NCBI GenBank assembly: GCA_037039685.1
Contig: JAWNGF010000001.1
Span: 7,316,001 to 7,380,000 of the forward strand
Direction of reading: 5' to 3'
Source: Ceratobasidium sp. AG-K
Lineage: Eukaryota; Basidiomycota; Agaricomycetes; Cantharellales; Ceratobasidiaceae
Length of the DNA: 64,000 bases
Positions within the stretch are counted from its first letter, which is position 1; each line of letters starts with the position of its first letter. Made by a program: the position numbers and the translations under genes. Positions 12,003 to 23,600 of this stretch are shown piece after piece. The notes beneath the pieces are model-generated. The model ran no database searches and was not told the DNA's origin. It saw nothing but the letters and a program-made list of their open reading frames with translations.

Positions 12003-13723
12003 AAGTACTGGAGTGATTAGTATGGAAACAATAGAACCTCCATCAAAGCTAGCTTGGAATGCACACGGTTGGTCCTGAAACCGGGGGACAAAACCTCTCT
12101 CATGCAGCTTCCAACGTAGCTTGCGCACAACTCAGCACGGTTTTGATTGAACGTGCCACAACTACATGCGTTTTGTAGTCACGAAGCTGGAGCTTCAATC
12201 GGCAGTATTCACACTATAATAATATGTCCTATCTCCTGTGTTATATACGCTTTGGCCTCAAATTCTAAGCTCGGTGAGAGACACCGTCTAATAAAGTTGA
12301 AAAGTTTCTTACACTTTAAGGTCCTATATACATTGCTTCGTAAATCCAGATGCTAGATTTAGACAAATGCAATACAGCCGCAGACCGTCATGGTTCGTTC
12401 GATCCTCAGCGCTAGTTGCAAACTACAGGATTATGCGTGATCCGCTCCTATTCCGCGTCCGCGCGCTGAGTCAGTAATTAAGCTCGAGGTCACGCCGAAC
12501 AGCCAACTTATCAGAGTCTTACCCGTAGACTCAGAGCTTGGTTTCAAGTTGAAGAATCGGGGATCAGGGTTACTTCGGTGCGGGTGGGTCTACCTACCTG
12601 CGCAGTCGAGGACAATTAACACCAGGGGGAAGAGGAGACTACGATGTGGAGGTGATATCCATTTTGCGTAAGGGCATGGTCGAGTTACGCAATGAGATTA
12701 TGGATGTATGAACAATGTGCATGTAGCTTGGGATTACAGGCATACCACACCAACACTTAATGAGCGCTAAGGGAAACAAGAGATTACACAACCAGGGAGG
12801 TGTCTACGTAATTTGTAATTACGACGAGGTTACAGTGAGATTACGCTGCGAGATTATGGGTGTATGCGTAATGTGCATGTAACCTAAGATTACGGGCAGA
12901 CTAAGATAACATTTAAAACATGAAATACACATGAGTAATCACTAGTTTCTGCAATTGCAAGCGCCAGGTACTGTGCCCAACAGCCACGAGTAATAAACCC
13001 ATCTCAAAATGCGCGACTCGAAGAAACCCAAGTGGTACGAATGTCGCTGTTCACAGTGTCGGAATACTTTGCGAGACTTCAAAGACGCCTCGCGAGAAAC
13101 AATCAGGCGAGCACGAACAAGTTACGTTACCCCAGTGCCATCTGCCCGGTTGCCACATTCATTTTAGGACATCCAGCTGGCCAGAGTCACCTAACCCCCA
13201 CGCCGGTCAATATTAGTGGCCCCTCAGGGTAGTAAGATTGGAAAAGAAGGTAGAAGAGCACAGGACTAGCTCCAAGGGGGACTTCTGGATCTGGGCACAA
13301 GTTTCGTACCTGAATCCGAGTCAATGAAAGAGTGCATATATTTATGTAGTAGAGCGAGAGGAATTGACAGTAATTAGGGACTGTTATTGGCTGGACCAGC
13401 CGCATGCTCGATTCTCAAAATTGAGGACGCTCAGGGCATAATTTGTGGTCAGTCCCTTTGATGGGGGCTCGTTGTTTGGTGCTCCCATCCATGGAAACTT
13501 GTGGGTATCCTCGAAGGTAATGGCCGACAGAATCCGACATCACAATCGTGTTACGGCTGCGTAAGAGCAGGCTCTCTTTAGTGTAAAGCAACTAAAATCT
13601 GGGTGTAGGCGTCAGTTTCTCTCTGAAGGTGTAAGCGAGCGGCACCGGATCCAAATCTAGTATCTGAGACCCTGATTACTGAAAGGAATGCCAAAAAATT
13701 TGAGCGTGTATTGGACACACTAT
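12003..13723. other. Gene-poor AT-rich stretch, 1.7 kb
   Basis: There is no supported gene on either strand. It holds the diverged direct repeat at 12681-12900 and otherwise only short overlapping open frames without splice logic. Confidence 0.6.
12681..12900. repeat. Diverged direct repeat, two copies of about 63 nt
   Basis: Copies at 12681-12743 and 12836-12900 share a GAGATTATGG core, a TGTATG step and AATGTGCATGTA, followed by GATTAC. The period is about 155 nt. The origin is unknown; it could be a degenerate non-coding transposable element. Confidence 0.55.
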
Positions 13724-13834
13724 GACGAGGGCGGGATTCGAACCCGCGCTCCGAAGAACTAGATTGCAAGCTAAGAGACCTGTGTATGCGTCTCCGCCTT
13801 AGTCTAGCGCCTTAGACCGCTTGGCTACCTCGCC
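13724..13834 (-). tRNA. tRNA-Leu (anticodon AAG) with an intron
   Basis: The minus strand folds as a class II tRNA. The acceptor GGCGAGG pairs with CCTCGTC (one G-U), the D arm is GCC/GGC, the anticodon stem CTAGA pairs with TCTAG, and the T arm GCGGG-TTCGAAT-CCCGC is perfect. Anticodon AAG lies at 13798-13800 and a long variable arm follows. About 32 nt between the position after the anticodon and the 3' stem are interpreted as a canonical tRNA intron. CCA is not encoded. Confidence 0.92.
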
Positions 13835-13930
13835 TTGAGTTCTCTGGGGCAAGTGTGCAGATTGCGCCGCTCAAGTGTCCCAAGTCTCGAGTGATCCCCA
13901 AACCGCGTCACCTATATCTCCATTCTAGCT

Positions 13931-14842
13931 TTAAACTTCTACGAATACAACCTTTCCGAACCCCTTGGGTGTATCTACTTGCCCTTTAGCCTTTGTCACA
14001 TAGAACCCAACCTCCTCCACACCAACATAGCTCGAGGTTACCAGCTTCAGACGCGGTGAAGGGACTGTTTTATCGAGGTTAGTTACAGTGTGAGGAAGAG
14101 CAAGCTCCCATTCTTTAGATTCGTTGGGAGTTGTGCCCAAAACGACGGTCAATTGGGCCTTGACTTCTTCCACCTTACTGCTAGGTACGGCTAGACGCAG
14201 ATGGGAAATGCCGACTGCGGTATTCGGATGGGTATCATTGTCTGCCGCTGGTACCTGCTTGCAATATATTTAATCTTTCCTGGAGCATCTTTTGGCACTT
14301 ACCCGTAGATCTCTCGGGGTCAAGTCTTGGCAGAAAAATGGAACTGTTCCTCTCCCATGCTTGGTCTCCGGGAACGTTACCCTCCACTTTAGCTCTTTTC
14401 CATCACTGGCCCGCTTGCGTCCACCGACTTGTCCTTCTTGATACTTCACTCCCGAGCCTGCCTCATTCTCCCTCGCAGCGATCGTTCGGTCTACATGATC
14501 CTCGAGACCTAAGAACGCCCAATCGATCCAGCCCGGCTCTTTATTCGCCCACCAATGCTTCGATCGAGGACTATCGGGAGGATAGTCGCTGGCCGGTTTG
14601 TCAAATGCGATGAGCTCGAGGTAAACCCCATCAGCGAAGGAGACGAGTGAGTTGGAAGTGAGACCATCGGCGTGCTGGCCGCCAGGGACGACTCTTTGGA
14701 ATATCTACTTAGATGGCTTTAAGTTACCTAGAACCGTAACTTGCCTGAATCCAAGCTGCTCCCATTGTGCGACAGCTTCGGATAACTTTCCAGGTGGACT
14801 CAAGTGAATAATATGATCCAGTACATTGGTTGGAGGTGTCAT
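13931..14842 (-). CDS. Glyoxalase-like (VOC superfamily) protein
   Basis: Three exons (14745-14842, 14303-14693, 13931-14254) encode 270 aa. The start MTPPTNVLDHIIHLSPPG is typical of the fungal Glyoxalase_3-like family, with the DHIIH strand supplying a likely metal ligand. It is followed by LGF, VVPGGQHADG and GVYLELIAF, the usual first-module motifs, and a second module around PFFCQDLTPR. The first intron (14694-14744) begins GC, not GT: the donor is AG|GCAAGT, and only this splice restores GFRVVPGG. Substrate unknown; related proteins are mostly uncharacterised. An in-frame upstream extension to 15019 exists, but the family start favours 14842. Confidence 0.85.
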
Positions 14843-15386
14843 AATTGGGTCGAATGGATGGTGGTCAAGTACGTCGAAAGCCGCCCGTGGTCGAGTCATG
14901 TTAAGATATCTGAGTAATCGGATGTAATGCCGGTTATGAGCATCGAGCACGCAACCCATACGAAGCAGTGTCACCTTCAAATATTCGTTATAAGTCAGGG
15001 AGGAAGAGATTGAGGTCAAAACCTCTTATATATACATACCAGGCGCTGTTGAATACACCTAATTAATGTATACCGGACCCCCACCTGGATTTGGAACTAG
15101 CCAATACCAATTGCTGACTAATCTAGGTGGGGCGGCACGTCATGTTTTGATTGACCTCGGCCGCCAGTATATACCTTTGTGGCTCGACGGTGTGTTCAAA
15201 CCGTACCACCACAGCTGCGGCTTGTTCTGTACAATACTGCGGCCCCGGATTATTCCACGATTGCCACGCCTAACGAGTTTTGGATTTCAACCTGCTTGTT
15301 TACTTCCGCTTGAACTTTGTGTCGGTTTTGCTAGTGTCATTCTGTTTACGAAAAACGACCTTTAATTCAAGTATCTACTCGCCCAA
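14843..15386. other. Divergent intergenic region, 0.54 kb
   Basis: It lies between the outward-facing genes starting at 14842 (-) and 15387 (+). An open frame at 15066-15365 (+) lacks any recognisable feature, so I treat this as promoter space. Confidence 0.5.
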
Positions 15387-17059
15387 ATGTCTATGAGCGA
15401 AACGAAACGCTATTGTACCTCTCCCAATCTGTTTTTGTTTGCCTTTTCTGCGTGCTTCCTGGCGCTTGGAGTATCTGCCGCCAACCCCTCGGCAAAATGT
15501 CTTTTATCGTGCGATCCCAACGACCCGTTTGCTAAGTGTGGATTCTTGTCTTCACTGCCTCTACGAACCGCGCCACAAATATTAATATCTGCTGGTCTGA
15601 CCGGGGTGAGTCTTTTGTGCGCGATATAGCCTCGGTGTTGAGTTGTTGCCCTAGTTGCTTGCTGCATGGCAATCTTCCGGAGGGGGTAGTAATGGAACAT
15701 TCAAAGGAGCTCTCTCCACTATTAAACAGGCAAGTGTGTATTTCGGACCGCCGATACTATACTTATCCTCCCTAAGGTTATCTTGCCAGGTACGACGGAT
15801 ATTTCGAAGCCAATTTCCCCGCTCACTCGGTTCCGCAGAATTTGCTTGGATTGAAAAGTATGCACTTGCTAACGCGGTCCGTCGACGATATGATCCAGAG
15901 GTTGAGAAGAAGCGCAAGGAGATGAAGGCGAACAAGGCAGCCCCCAACTCAGCGCAACTGGTCGCTGTGCATCTCGGGCTTCTCGCCGTACGCGGTGCAA
16001 TGCCTCCAAGACCGGATGTCGAGAATCCAGCTACTAAGTCTACCTCTAGCGTAGGCAAAGGGGAAGATCCATATACGCAGGAACATCTAGACGCCCTAAG
16101 AATAATCGCGGAGCAGCCGGAAGGGTGGAACAGGGTTACGTTCCATGAACACATCCAGCCGGGCTATAGGGTTGTGACCGTCAAGGAGGCGACATTTATT
16201 CCCGGACTACTCGAGAGGCTTCCCAAAGGAAGTGGAACGTTCATGGGATATCCGTTACCCCAGGTGGCGACGATCTTGCTTCTCCTCCAAGTGATTTGGT
16301 TCATCGTGTACGTGAAATATATGGCCATTTTACTGTCCTATACTAAATATGGAACTCGCAGCTACGTCGTCGCTAGACTCGCAACAGTGAGTGCAATTCA
16401 TTATCCTTGGCAGTTGCTTACTCAGCAAACCGCAGCGAATGTATGTCACAGCACTCGAGCTGTGGTTCCTTCCTTCAGCTGGCGCACTGCTTCTCTTGCG
16501 TTTGGCCGGAGTTTTGCACCACCCAGCTTGGAAGGAGATTGCGCATATCGACGTTGGGATTCCCTACCTACACAAATATGGTCGTAGCTCGAGGCTACAA
16601 TGGTTCCACACGACCTTTGTGTTCATTTTAACCTGGGGACCATGGCCGGTTGCGCTCGCTTGTGGTTGGCTCTTGCATGAAGAAAGTCAGCCCGGACTGG
16701 TTGTAAATACGCTGCGGGGTACCTTTATCGCGTAAGCAAAGTTGTCACCAATTTTCAGCGCGCTAATAAGATTGCCGATTAGTTGGGCAGTGGTGGTGCC
16801 CATTGCAAGTCTGGCTGGCCACATCTGGGGACCGGGTGTCCTTGAAATCCTTCCCGAATTTGGGGACCCCAATAAGGTGTCAACTGCTGTGCGCCATTTG
16901 CTTTCGGTCATTTTGGTTATCATGCGATGCGTTGTATTGGGAGTTGGCAAGTCTTTAACCGCTCAGTTTCTCCGAGTAAACACTGATCCCTTGTCCCGGA
17001 CGTGTAGCGTTTTGGGAATTGTCTGTCGCCCCCCGCGCAGCATATCATCAGCTATGTAA
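15387..17059 (+). CDS. Multi-pass membrane protein of unknown function
   Basis: Exons 15387-15605, 15655-16386, 16436-16731 and 16783-17059 join in frame to about 507 aa. Residues 14-32 (LFLFAFSACFLALGVSA) form a signal peptide or anchor. A short cysteine-containing segment (CLLSCDPNDPFAKCG) follows, then a soluble stretch with a K/R/E-rich helix and FHEHIQPGYRVVTV. The second half has about five hydrophobic spans (ATILLLLQVIWFIVYV, LWFLPSAGALLLLRLAG, FVFILTWGPWPVALA, AVVVPIASLAG, LLSVILVIMRCVVLG). I do not recognise the family. The 3' end is uncertain: a GTAAGC donor at the stop codon could splice to 17106 and replace the last residues. A 60-nt in-frame segment of exon 2 also has GC-AG intron borders. 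Confidence 0.7.
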
Positions 17060-17868
17060 GCATACATATTGTCCATGCCGATATGACGCTTATTCTCGTT
17101 GTCTAGCTTGGGCTCAGTATATACCACACATTTAAACTTGGAATGTATCTATTTCATTTGCTATATACGGGGGTTTCGGAAACCAGCAAGCGCGAGTGCC
17201 CGGGGCCCGGTGCTTCTGGTGCATTAGATGGGGGTGACTGCGGTGCCGGTCGTATATCGTACGTGTGAGGATCCAGCCTGAACGAGCAAGTTAGTATCAC
17301 CACTAGCGTCGTGCTCATCAGTAGTCGCAGCCTACCTCGTGCCCACTCCAAGTCGGGTTGGCCAAGACTCTTGTCATTGGACGATGGGATCGCACTGCGC
17401 GACGTATTAAACTGCGGCTCTCACGCCCGCTGCGATTCATGGAGTGGACGCCATGTGAATCGATTGCATGCGGGGCCTGAACATGAACAATAACTGTAGT
17501 CCGAGTTGCTGATAACAGCATATGGAATTTGGGTATTTTTGGCCGGGCAAGGCGGGGTAAACGGTTGTGCCGAACCTGGCAATACCATTTCCCCGTCTGT
17601 AGTATCCTGGAATATCGCCACCCTTCATCCAACATGTTCGAACTGCACGTCGACCATCAAACATGATATATCAGTTAGTGCTGAATATGACGGAATTCCT
17701 TGCTCGAAAATAAATTTGGGACAAGGCCAGTCCGCGCAGCACCGCAATCAAATTGGTTCCACAAGCGCAGCTGCGCAGCATCCGTGGTGCCTTCACGTCA
17801 AGAGTCTTAATATAAACCACGAGGGAGTGCGGATTGATCCTCACCCCCCTTCTCGACACATCATCCCT
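17060..17868. other. Intergenic, 0.8 kb
   Basis: It may contain an alternative last exon of the upstream membrane protein (17106-17228). The rest is presumed promoter of the gene at 17869. The open frame running from 17506 into the next gene is upstream leader, not protein. Confidence 0.4.
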
Positions 17869-19720
17869 ATGGCACCAGGAAAGATTGCCCTCCCCTCGAC
17901 ACCCAAACTCGAAAGTCAGCCCTTTCCGGAGCCTGAGCCTCGGAATACTGCGACCAAGCGGTTGTTGAAGGGTGCTGCGCTTGGTACCGCCGCCTGGTTT
18001 GTAGTTGCTACCGCACTCAAGGCTGGCCCTCCTTTATGGGTGAGTCCCGGAACGCTCCGATAGGGTGAAAGCTGACTGTATGCGTCCAGGGCCATGGTGG
18101 GTTCGGGCCTTGGGGATGGCGCGGCCCCGAGCATGGTCACGGATATCCCGGAGAGGTCGACTGCAGCGTCTGGGACGACTTTGATTTCGATGCGCCGCTG
18201 AAGATTGGCCATCGTCACGGCCACGGGCCCGCACATCTCCCCCCTCCACCCCCTGGCGCACCGCATATGCCTCCTCCGCCCGGCGGTTCTCGTCTCCCCC
18301 CTCCTTCCCCTCCTCCAGGCGGGAACAACCCTACCCTCCTCGTCCTCATCCTCCTCACCGATTCCCTCACCCTCCGTCACAAGTATACAACTTCTCGACA
18401 TCTATCCCTGAGCTTCGTCTTGCGTCGCTTGGGTTCCTCGGTCACGGCTCGCTCCGGGTTGAGCCCGCAGCTGAGGATGCGGATGTGATTCAGGTCGAGG
18501 TACGAGGCGCTCACCCGCGAGTATGTATGTTCAGGAATGAAGATGGCGAGGACGTTGGACTGGGCTTGGTCGTAAGTTTCCCTCGTTGCGCGTTAAACTG
18601 GTGCTTATAATTGGTTTCCAGGGATATATGCGTGGCCATAGAGGTCGAGGCAAGTGGGGCAAGGCGAGAGGCTCGTGGTGGAAGAAGAGCGGCGACTGCA
18701 AAGCAGAAGCAAAAGCGCCAGGAGAACCCGAGGCCCCAGAAGAGGACGAGTCCGAGGAGGGATACGAAGTCGTGACCATCCCGACCGATTACCCTCCCCC
18801 ACCGTCGGAAGATGCACCCCTCCCGCTTCCGCCGCCCGGTGGCCGTCACCCACATCCGCCACTACCGCCACCGGGTGGTCGTTTGCCGCCACCACCACCA
18901 GGCGCTCCCATGCCTCCGGGCCCTCGTCCACACTTCCATGCACCGGTCCATATTGTGCTTCGTGTCCCGGCTACCCGGCTCCCTGCCCTCAGGACCCGGC
19001 TCCCCTTCTTCACGCACGACCTCACCCTTCTTCCCGACTCGGACACTCTTCCCACTTCGTCCGTGTCCAAGGTCCCCAAGTTTGCCGGTCTCGATCTCGC
19101 CACACACGATGCGCCCGTCATCCTTGGTTCCCTCGTCATCCAAGAGGGTCACAACGTTACTGTGCATAGCGCCAACGCCCCCATCAAGGGAGGCCTAGTT
19201 GTCGAGGATGGCTGGGTCGAGATCGAGACGAGGAACGCGTATGTGGGCGTCGATGCTATTATCCGTGGAGGTGGTGTCGGTATCAAGACTTCCAATGCGT
19301 ATGTTCCTTTCAATTTGCTTTCTTATATTAGTCCTGACGGTGTTTGTGTCTAGTCCGATTGTCGCCAAGTTGCATCTCGAAGATGCCGACACCTTCAACG
19401 TCTCGCTGAGTACGTCCAACGCTCACCTCGCAGCCAACGTCACTGCTCTCCCCGAGGGCGCCCGTTTGTTCTTTGACGGCCAGACGAGCAACGCACCCGC
19501 GAGCGTTCAGCTCCACCCCGCATTCGAGGGCTCGTTTGATCTGTTTAGCTCGACGATTTCCCCTGCCGTCGTGGTCGGTGAAGAGATAAAAGGCCGACAA
19601 ATCGAGGTTGAGCGCAATGGAAACGAGGTCAAGGGACGTGTTTGGTATGAGAATGGTGTTAAGAGTGGCGGAGAAGTCGTTGTGCGCACGTCGAATGCGC
19701 CGAATACGTTGTTGTTGTAG
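17869..19720 (+). CDS. Single-pass membrane protein with adhesin-like beta-repeat domain; one frameshift
   Basis: Exons are 17869-18039, 18090-18571, 18622-19298 and 19354-19720. A positively charged cytosolic start (RNTATKRLLKG) precedes a membrane span (AALGTAAWFVVATALKAG), so it is probably type II. Next come Gly/His and proline-rich linkers, then repeating short strands with SNAP/SNAN motifs (HSANAPIKG, KTSNAPIV, LSTSNAHLA, QTSNAP, RTSNAPNTLL), as in bacterial-type DUF4097 adhesin folds. The same plan occurs in the gene at 43419-44993. Exon 2 is 482 nt; frame is lost between GGNNP and YPPRPHPP near 18325-18335, so one base seems missing in a C-rich run. Function unknown; a wall- or surface-facing role is inference. 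Confidence 0.78.
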
Positions 19721-20272
19721 ATAATTTGGAGTAGGTGCTTTTGGATTCGGACCGTTCTTTCCTTTGTATGCCTTTCACTCGAATATGCGAATATAATTTA
19801 TCCATGGACTGTTTTGTAAAGATTTGTGTGAAATAATATTCTCTCTTGAGCGAGTCAATACTTGCTTCATAAGCGTAGACACTCACCGGAATTGCCCGAT
19901 CTTGCTGTGAATCGGTGGTTCCCCAGGAGTACGCCTTGTTACAATGTGCTCTTGCGAGTCATTGACAGGTTCTTACAAGTGCAAACATCCTAATAGATCG
20001 ACTGATACTTAGCCCTACAGTCAGTGACTAAATGCGGAAAACTCGCCGATTTCATGCTTACTCATAACACATCAGTTGCTGACTGGCCAACTCGCTTAGC
20101 ATCAAAGCATACGATACATTTTACTCGCAAGCGTGCATAGTTGTCTTGGACGTGAGAACGAGCGAGAATGTGATTGTTCAGCCGCGGACAAGCCCACACA
20201 CGGCACGAGGGGTGAATAGGTGGTTAGGATTAAGGATACAGGCCTCTAGGAGTACAGCTGTAGGGTGGGTAG
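19721..20272. other. Intergenic, 0.55 kb
   Basis: It holds the 3' flanks of two convergent genes. Nothing else seen. Confidence 0.6.
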
Positions 20273-20543
20273 CTAGACATTGAACCCGTAGCTCCGCATG
20301 CACGCGATATGCTTCTGGAGGACGTCTGCACACTTGGACGGAGCCTCGTCTGGATCGTAGCGCAGGAAACAGTCGTCGCGCGCAGATTTAGTTTGAGGAC
20401 AAGCGCAGCATCTGCAGCGAATTAGCCAAGTAAATTGAAAGTCGGTTGACTCACGGCTTGAGTCCCTGAGGATTCAGTGGGTTTGTGGCAGGCATTGGAC
20501 AAGCCTCGGGTGCGGCCGAATTAGATTTGGCTACGACCGACAT
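20273..20543 (-). CDS. COX17: Cytochrome c oxidase copper chaperone COX17
   Basis: Two exons (20455-20543, 20273-20411) give 75 aa. The hallmark is KPCCACPQTKSARDDCFLRY: the CCxC copper-binding trio (CCAC) and the first half of a twin CX9C pair. The second half is KCADVLQKHIACMRSYGFNV, with the CX9C spacing and the GF end typical of Cox17. The protein carries Cu(I) in the mitochondrial intermembrane space to Sco1 and Cox11; this is family knowledge. The acidic/proline N-terminal extension before KPCCAC is slightly longer than in yeast. Its ATG is only 79 nt from that of the divergent ABC gene. Confidence 0.95.
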
Positions 20544-20622
20544 GGTTGAGCGCAAGAACAAAATCAAATCAAATTCAAGGTGTGTTCCGCCTCGGCGCTT
20601 GACGTTTGTATCCAACAACCAC
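20544..20622. promoter_or_regulatory. Compact shared upstream region of COX17 and ADP1-like gene
   Basis: Only 79 nt separate two divergent start codons. Both promoters must overlap here or reach into the neighbouring gene's first exon. No TATA box is visible. Confidence 0.55.
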
Positions 20623-23600
20623 ATGCGTCTCGCACTTTTGCTCGGCCTTGGGCTGGCGGGCTTTGCGTCTGCACAGACCACCTGCGACAACTTTGGGACA
20701 TCCAATGGGGCTAGTTGCGTGTGCCCGCCCGGGTTTGGCGGATCGACGTGTAGTGCACCGGCATGCGGGGGAAACTTGTTCCAGGGCTCTCAACGCGCGC
20801 TGAGTCAAAACTCATCGACCGGAGGATTGAGTGTTGCTGGATGTGGTTGTGAGGATGGTTGGGGAGGTGCTGGGTGCAATGGTAAGCCAAAGCTAACGTT
20901 GTCGCCGAGCCATGTTGACAGGCCCCAGTCTGTCGATCGCAAAACGTTTGCCAATCAGCCTTTGCGGCTGCTGGGGGGTCGTCCTCGGGCTCGGCCACAT
21001 CCCCGTTGTCGCCCAGCCAGGCTGGAAATCAGACGCTTACATGCAACACTCAAACGCACGTCTATGCCGCTCAGCAGATGAGCTGTGCAGTCATCGTGCG
21101 TCCGCCACTTTATTCCTTTGCTAAACTAACAACACCCAGAACCCAACCCTCCAAGCGCTCTTTCCGCTGTCTGCCAACCTCAACATCCTACGCACCCTAG
21201 ATCCGTCCCTGTCCCCCTCCCCCAACGTAACCTCTTTTGGCTCGGGCGGTTCGGCATTTGCCCAAGTCTTCTACGACGGAGTCGAGCAATTCTACTGTTC
21301 GGCAGGCGGTTGCAAACAAACTGTCGGGAATGACACGAGCGAATGGACTTGCACTTCCCTCAAGTGTAGCTGTCGACCCGGCACAGCATTCTGCGGTGCT
21401 CAACCGGTAAGCTCCACACGCCTTCCCGCGCGATTCGCTGATCTGATCGTGATGCAGAATACTGATCTCAGCGGAACTCTGAACGCCCTCTCTGGAAGTT
21501 TGACTGTATCCTGTGTGTCATCCACCGCAGCTTGTGCTTTCAAGCAATCTCTTCTTCAAGCGCTGTTTGGTTCTGGTGGACTCGGGTTGTCTAATTGCGT
21601 ATTTGGAGAATGTGTCCGTCAGTCGGTCGTCGATGCCGCGATGGGTATAGTCCCCGAGACCGTCGGTTCGAGCGGAGAAAGCCTGAGTAGTGGCGTTATT
21701 GCTGGTCTGGCTGTTCTGGGTACGATCCTCGTCCTCATCGCCGTTGTCCTCGCCTGGGGATGTGGAGTGCAACGCCGTGCCCGGTCCGCTCGACACGAAA
21801 AGTCGGTCGCGGCAGGACGTCGAGTAGGAGTCGAGTGGCGCAACGTTGGATATACCGTCTTTCCCTCTGGCTCGTCCTCATTCCTATCGGGCGGGATGCG
21901 AAGACGTAAAGCCGTACAAGTTGGCTCGACCTCGGTGGTGGAACTACGAGACCTCGAAGGCCACGGCGGGGACAAACCCCTTCCGTCGATCCCTACACTT
22001 CACGACTCGAGGAGCAAGACGATCTTGTCCTCGCTCTCTGGTTCTGTCAGACCCGGGCAGATGCTCGCTATTCTTGGACCTTCGGGAGCAGGCAAGACGA
22101 CGCTAATCGGGATCCTAGCTGGTCGTGCGGCGGCTATGGGCGGACGTGTGTCTGGTGATGTTGGCTTCTCGGTCGACGGACCCGAGGGCAGAGTCAAGGT
22201 TGGGTTTGTCGACCAGGTACGTCTCCTCCCCCCTTGACCTCGCACAAACTAAACCAATGCCCTACAGACGGACGTCCTCCCGCCCATGCTCACAGTAACC
22301 GAAGCCCTCCTCTTTGCCGCAAACCTCAAAATGCCCGAATCGACCTCGCACCAAGCCAAACTCGCCCGCGTGGAAACGGTTATACGCCAACTCGGCCTCT
22401 CGGAAGTGGCGCATTCCCGAATTGGGGGCGGAGATAAGCGGGGTTTGAGTGGTGGTGAGCGCCGCCGTGTGAGTATTGCGTTGGAGATTGTCGCCGGAGT
22501 TGAGGTCTTGGTTTTGGATGAACCTGTGAGTAGTTACCTTTGTGGATGGGGCTAGGACTGATGCCGGGTAGACGAGCGGTTTGGATTCAGTCTCGGCGGC
22601 GAAAGTTGCCAGAGTGTTGGCTGAACTTGCGCACGACCCCGAGAACCCTGTTGCAGTTGTCGCGAGTATCCACCAGCCTAGGTGAGTTCCCCTTTTTCTG
22701 CTCAATTTTCATTAAATCAACTCTGGATGTACAGCTCTCGACTGTACCACCAATTCGACCAAATCCTGCTCCTCTCGCGCGGCGAACAAGTCTACTTTGG
22801 ACCAGGCGGAACCGCTCCCGTCCGCGCGCTTGAAGGACGCATGGGACGTATGGAGGAGGGATACAATGTTGCGGATTGGTTGCTTGAAGTCGCGAGCGAG
22901 GGGACGACGCCTCACTCGGGTATGGGAACCGGGTTCGACTCGAGGGCTGGAGCTGGATTCGATACGGGGGTTGAGAGCGAGAAACGGGTGACCGAGGACG
23001 GTATGCGTATGCGGGCTCCCAAGTCGAGCACCGAGGAGAGCGACCAGGGCGAGCCGGGGCTGGTGAGGATGGAGAGAGGACGGGGTAGGGGTAACAAGTA
23101 TGCGACTACGTTCTTGACCCAGGTCGAGGTGTTGTGTGGACGCGAGTGGAAGAACCTCAAGCGGTGGGCATTTTCTTTCTTTACTAGGACAGGGGCTTAT
23201 TTTTGAGGATTTTAGGGACAAGACTTTGTTCCTTATGCACCTTGGCGTGGCTTGTGTCCTTGGTATCTTTACGGGCGGATTGTACTTTAAAGTCGGCGTT
23301 ACGATTTCTGGGTTCCAGAACCGGGTCGGATCGCTGTTCTTCATGGTAAGCTCTCTTCTATTACGATTAAGCATTTTACTAATTAACGATTCTCAGGGCT
23401 CGCTACTGGCCTTCTCGTCCCTTTCGGCGCTTTACAACCTCGTCGAAGTCCGGCCATTGTTCACTCGCGAGCGCGCAGGGAGCTACTATTCCCCTGCCGC
23501 GTGGCTGGTTTCGCGTGTATTGTTCGATGTGCTGCCCCTTCGGGTTGTGCCGACCGTGGTTATGGCGTGCATGTGAGTCGCCGACCTCCCTTGTGCTCCC

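Noticed and set aside
15066..15365. Plus-strand open frame of about 100 codons
   Set aside because: It lies in the divergent promoter region with no signal, domain or conserved pattern.
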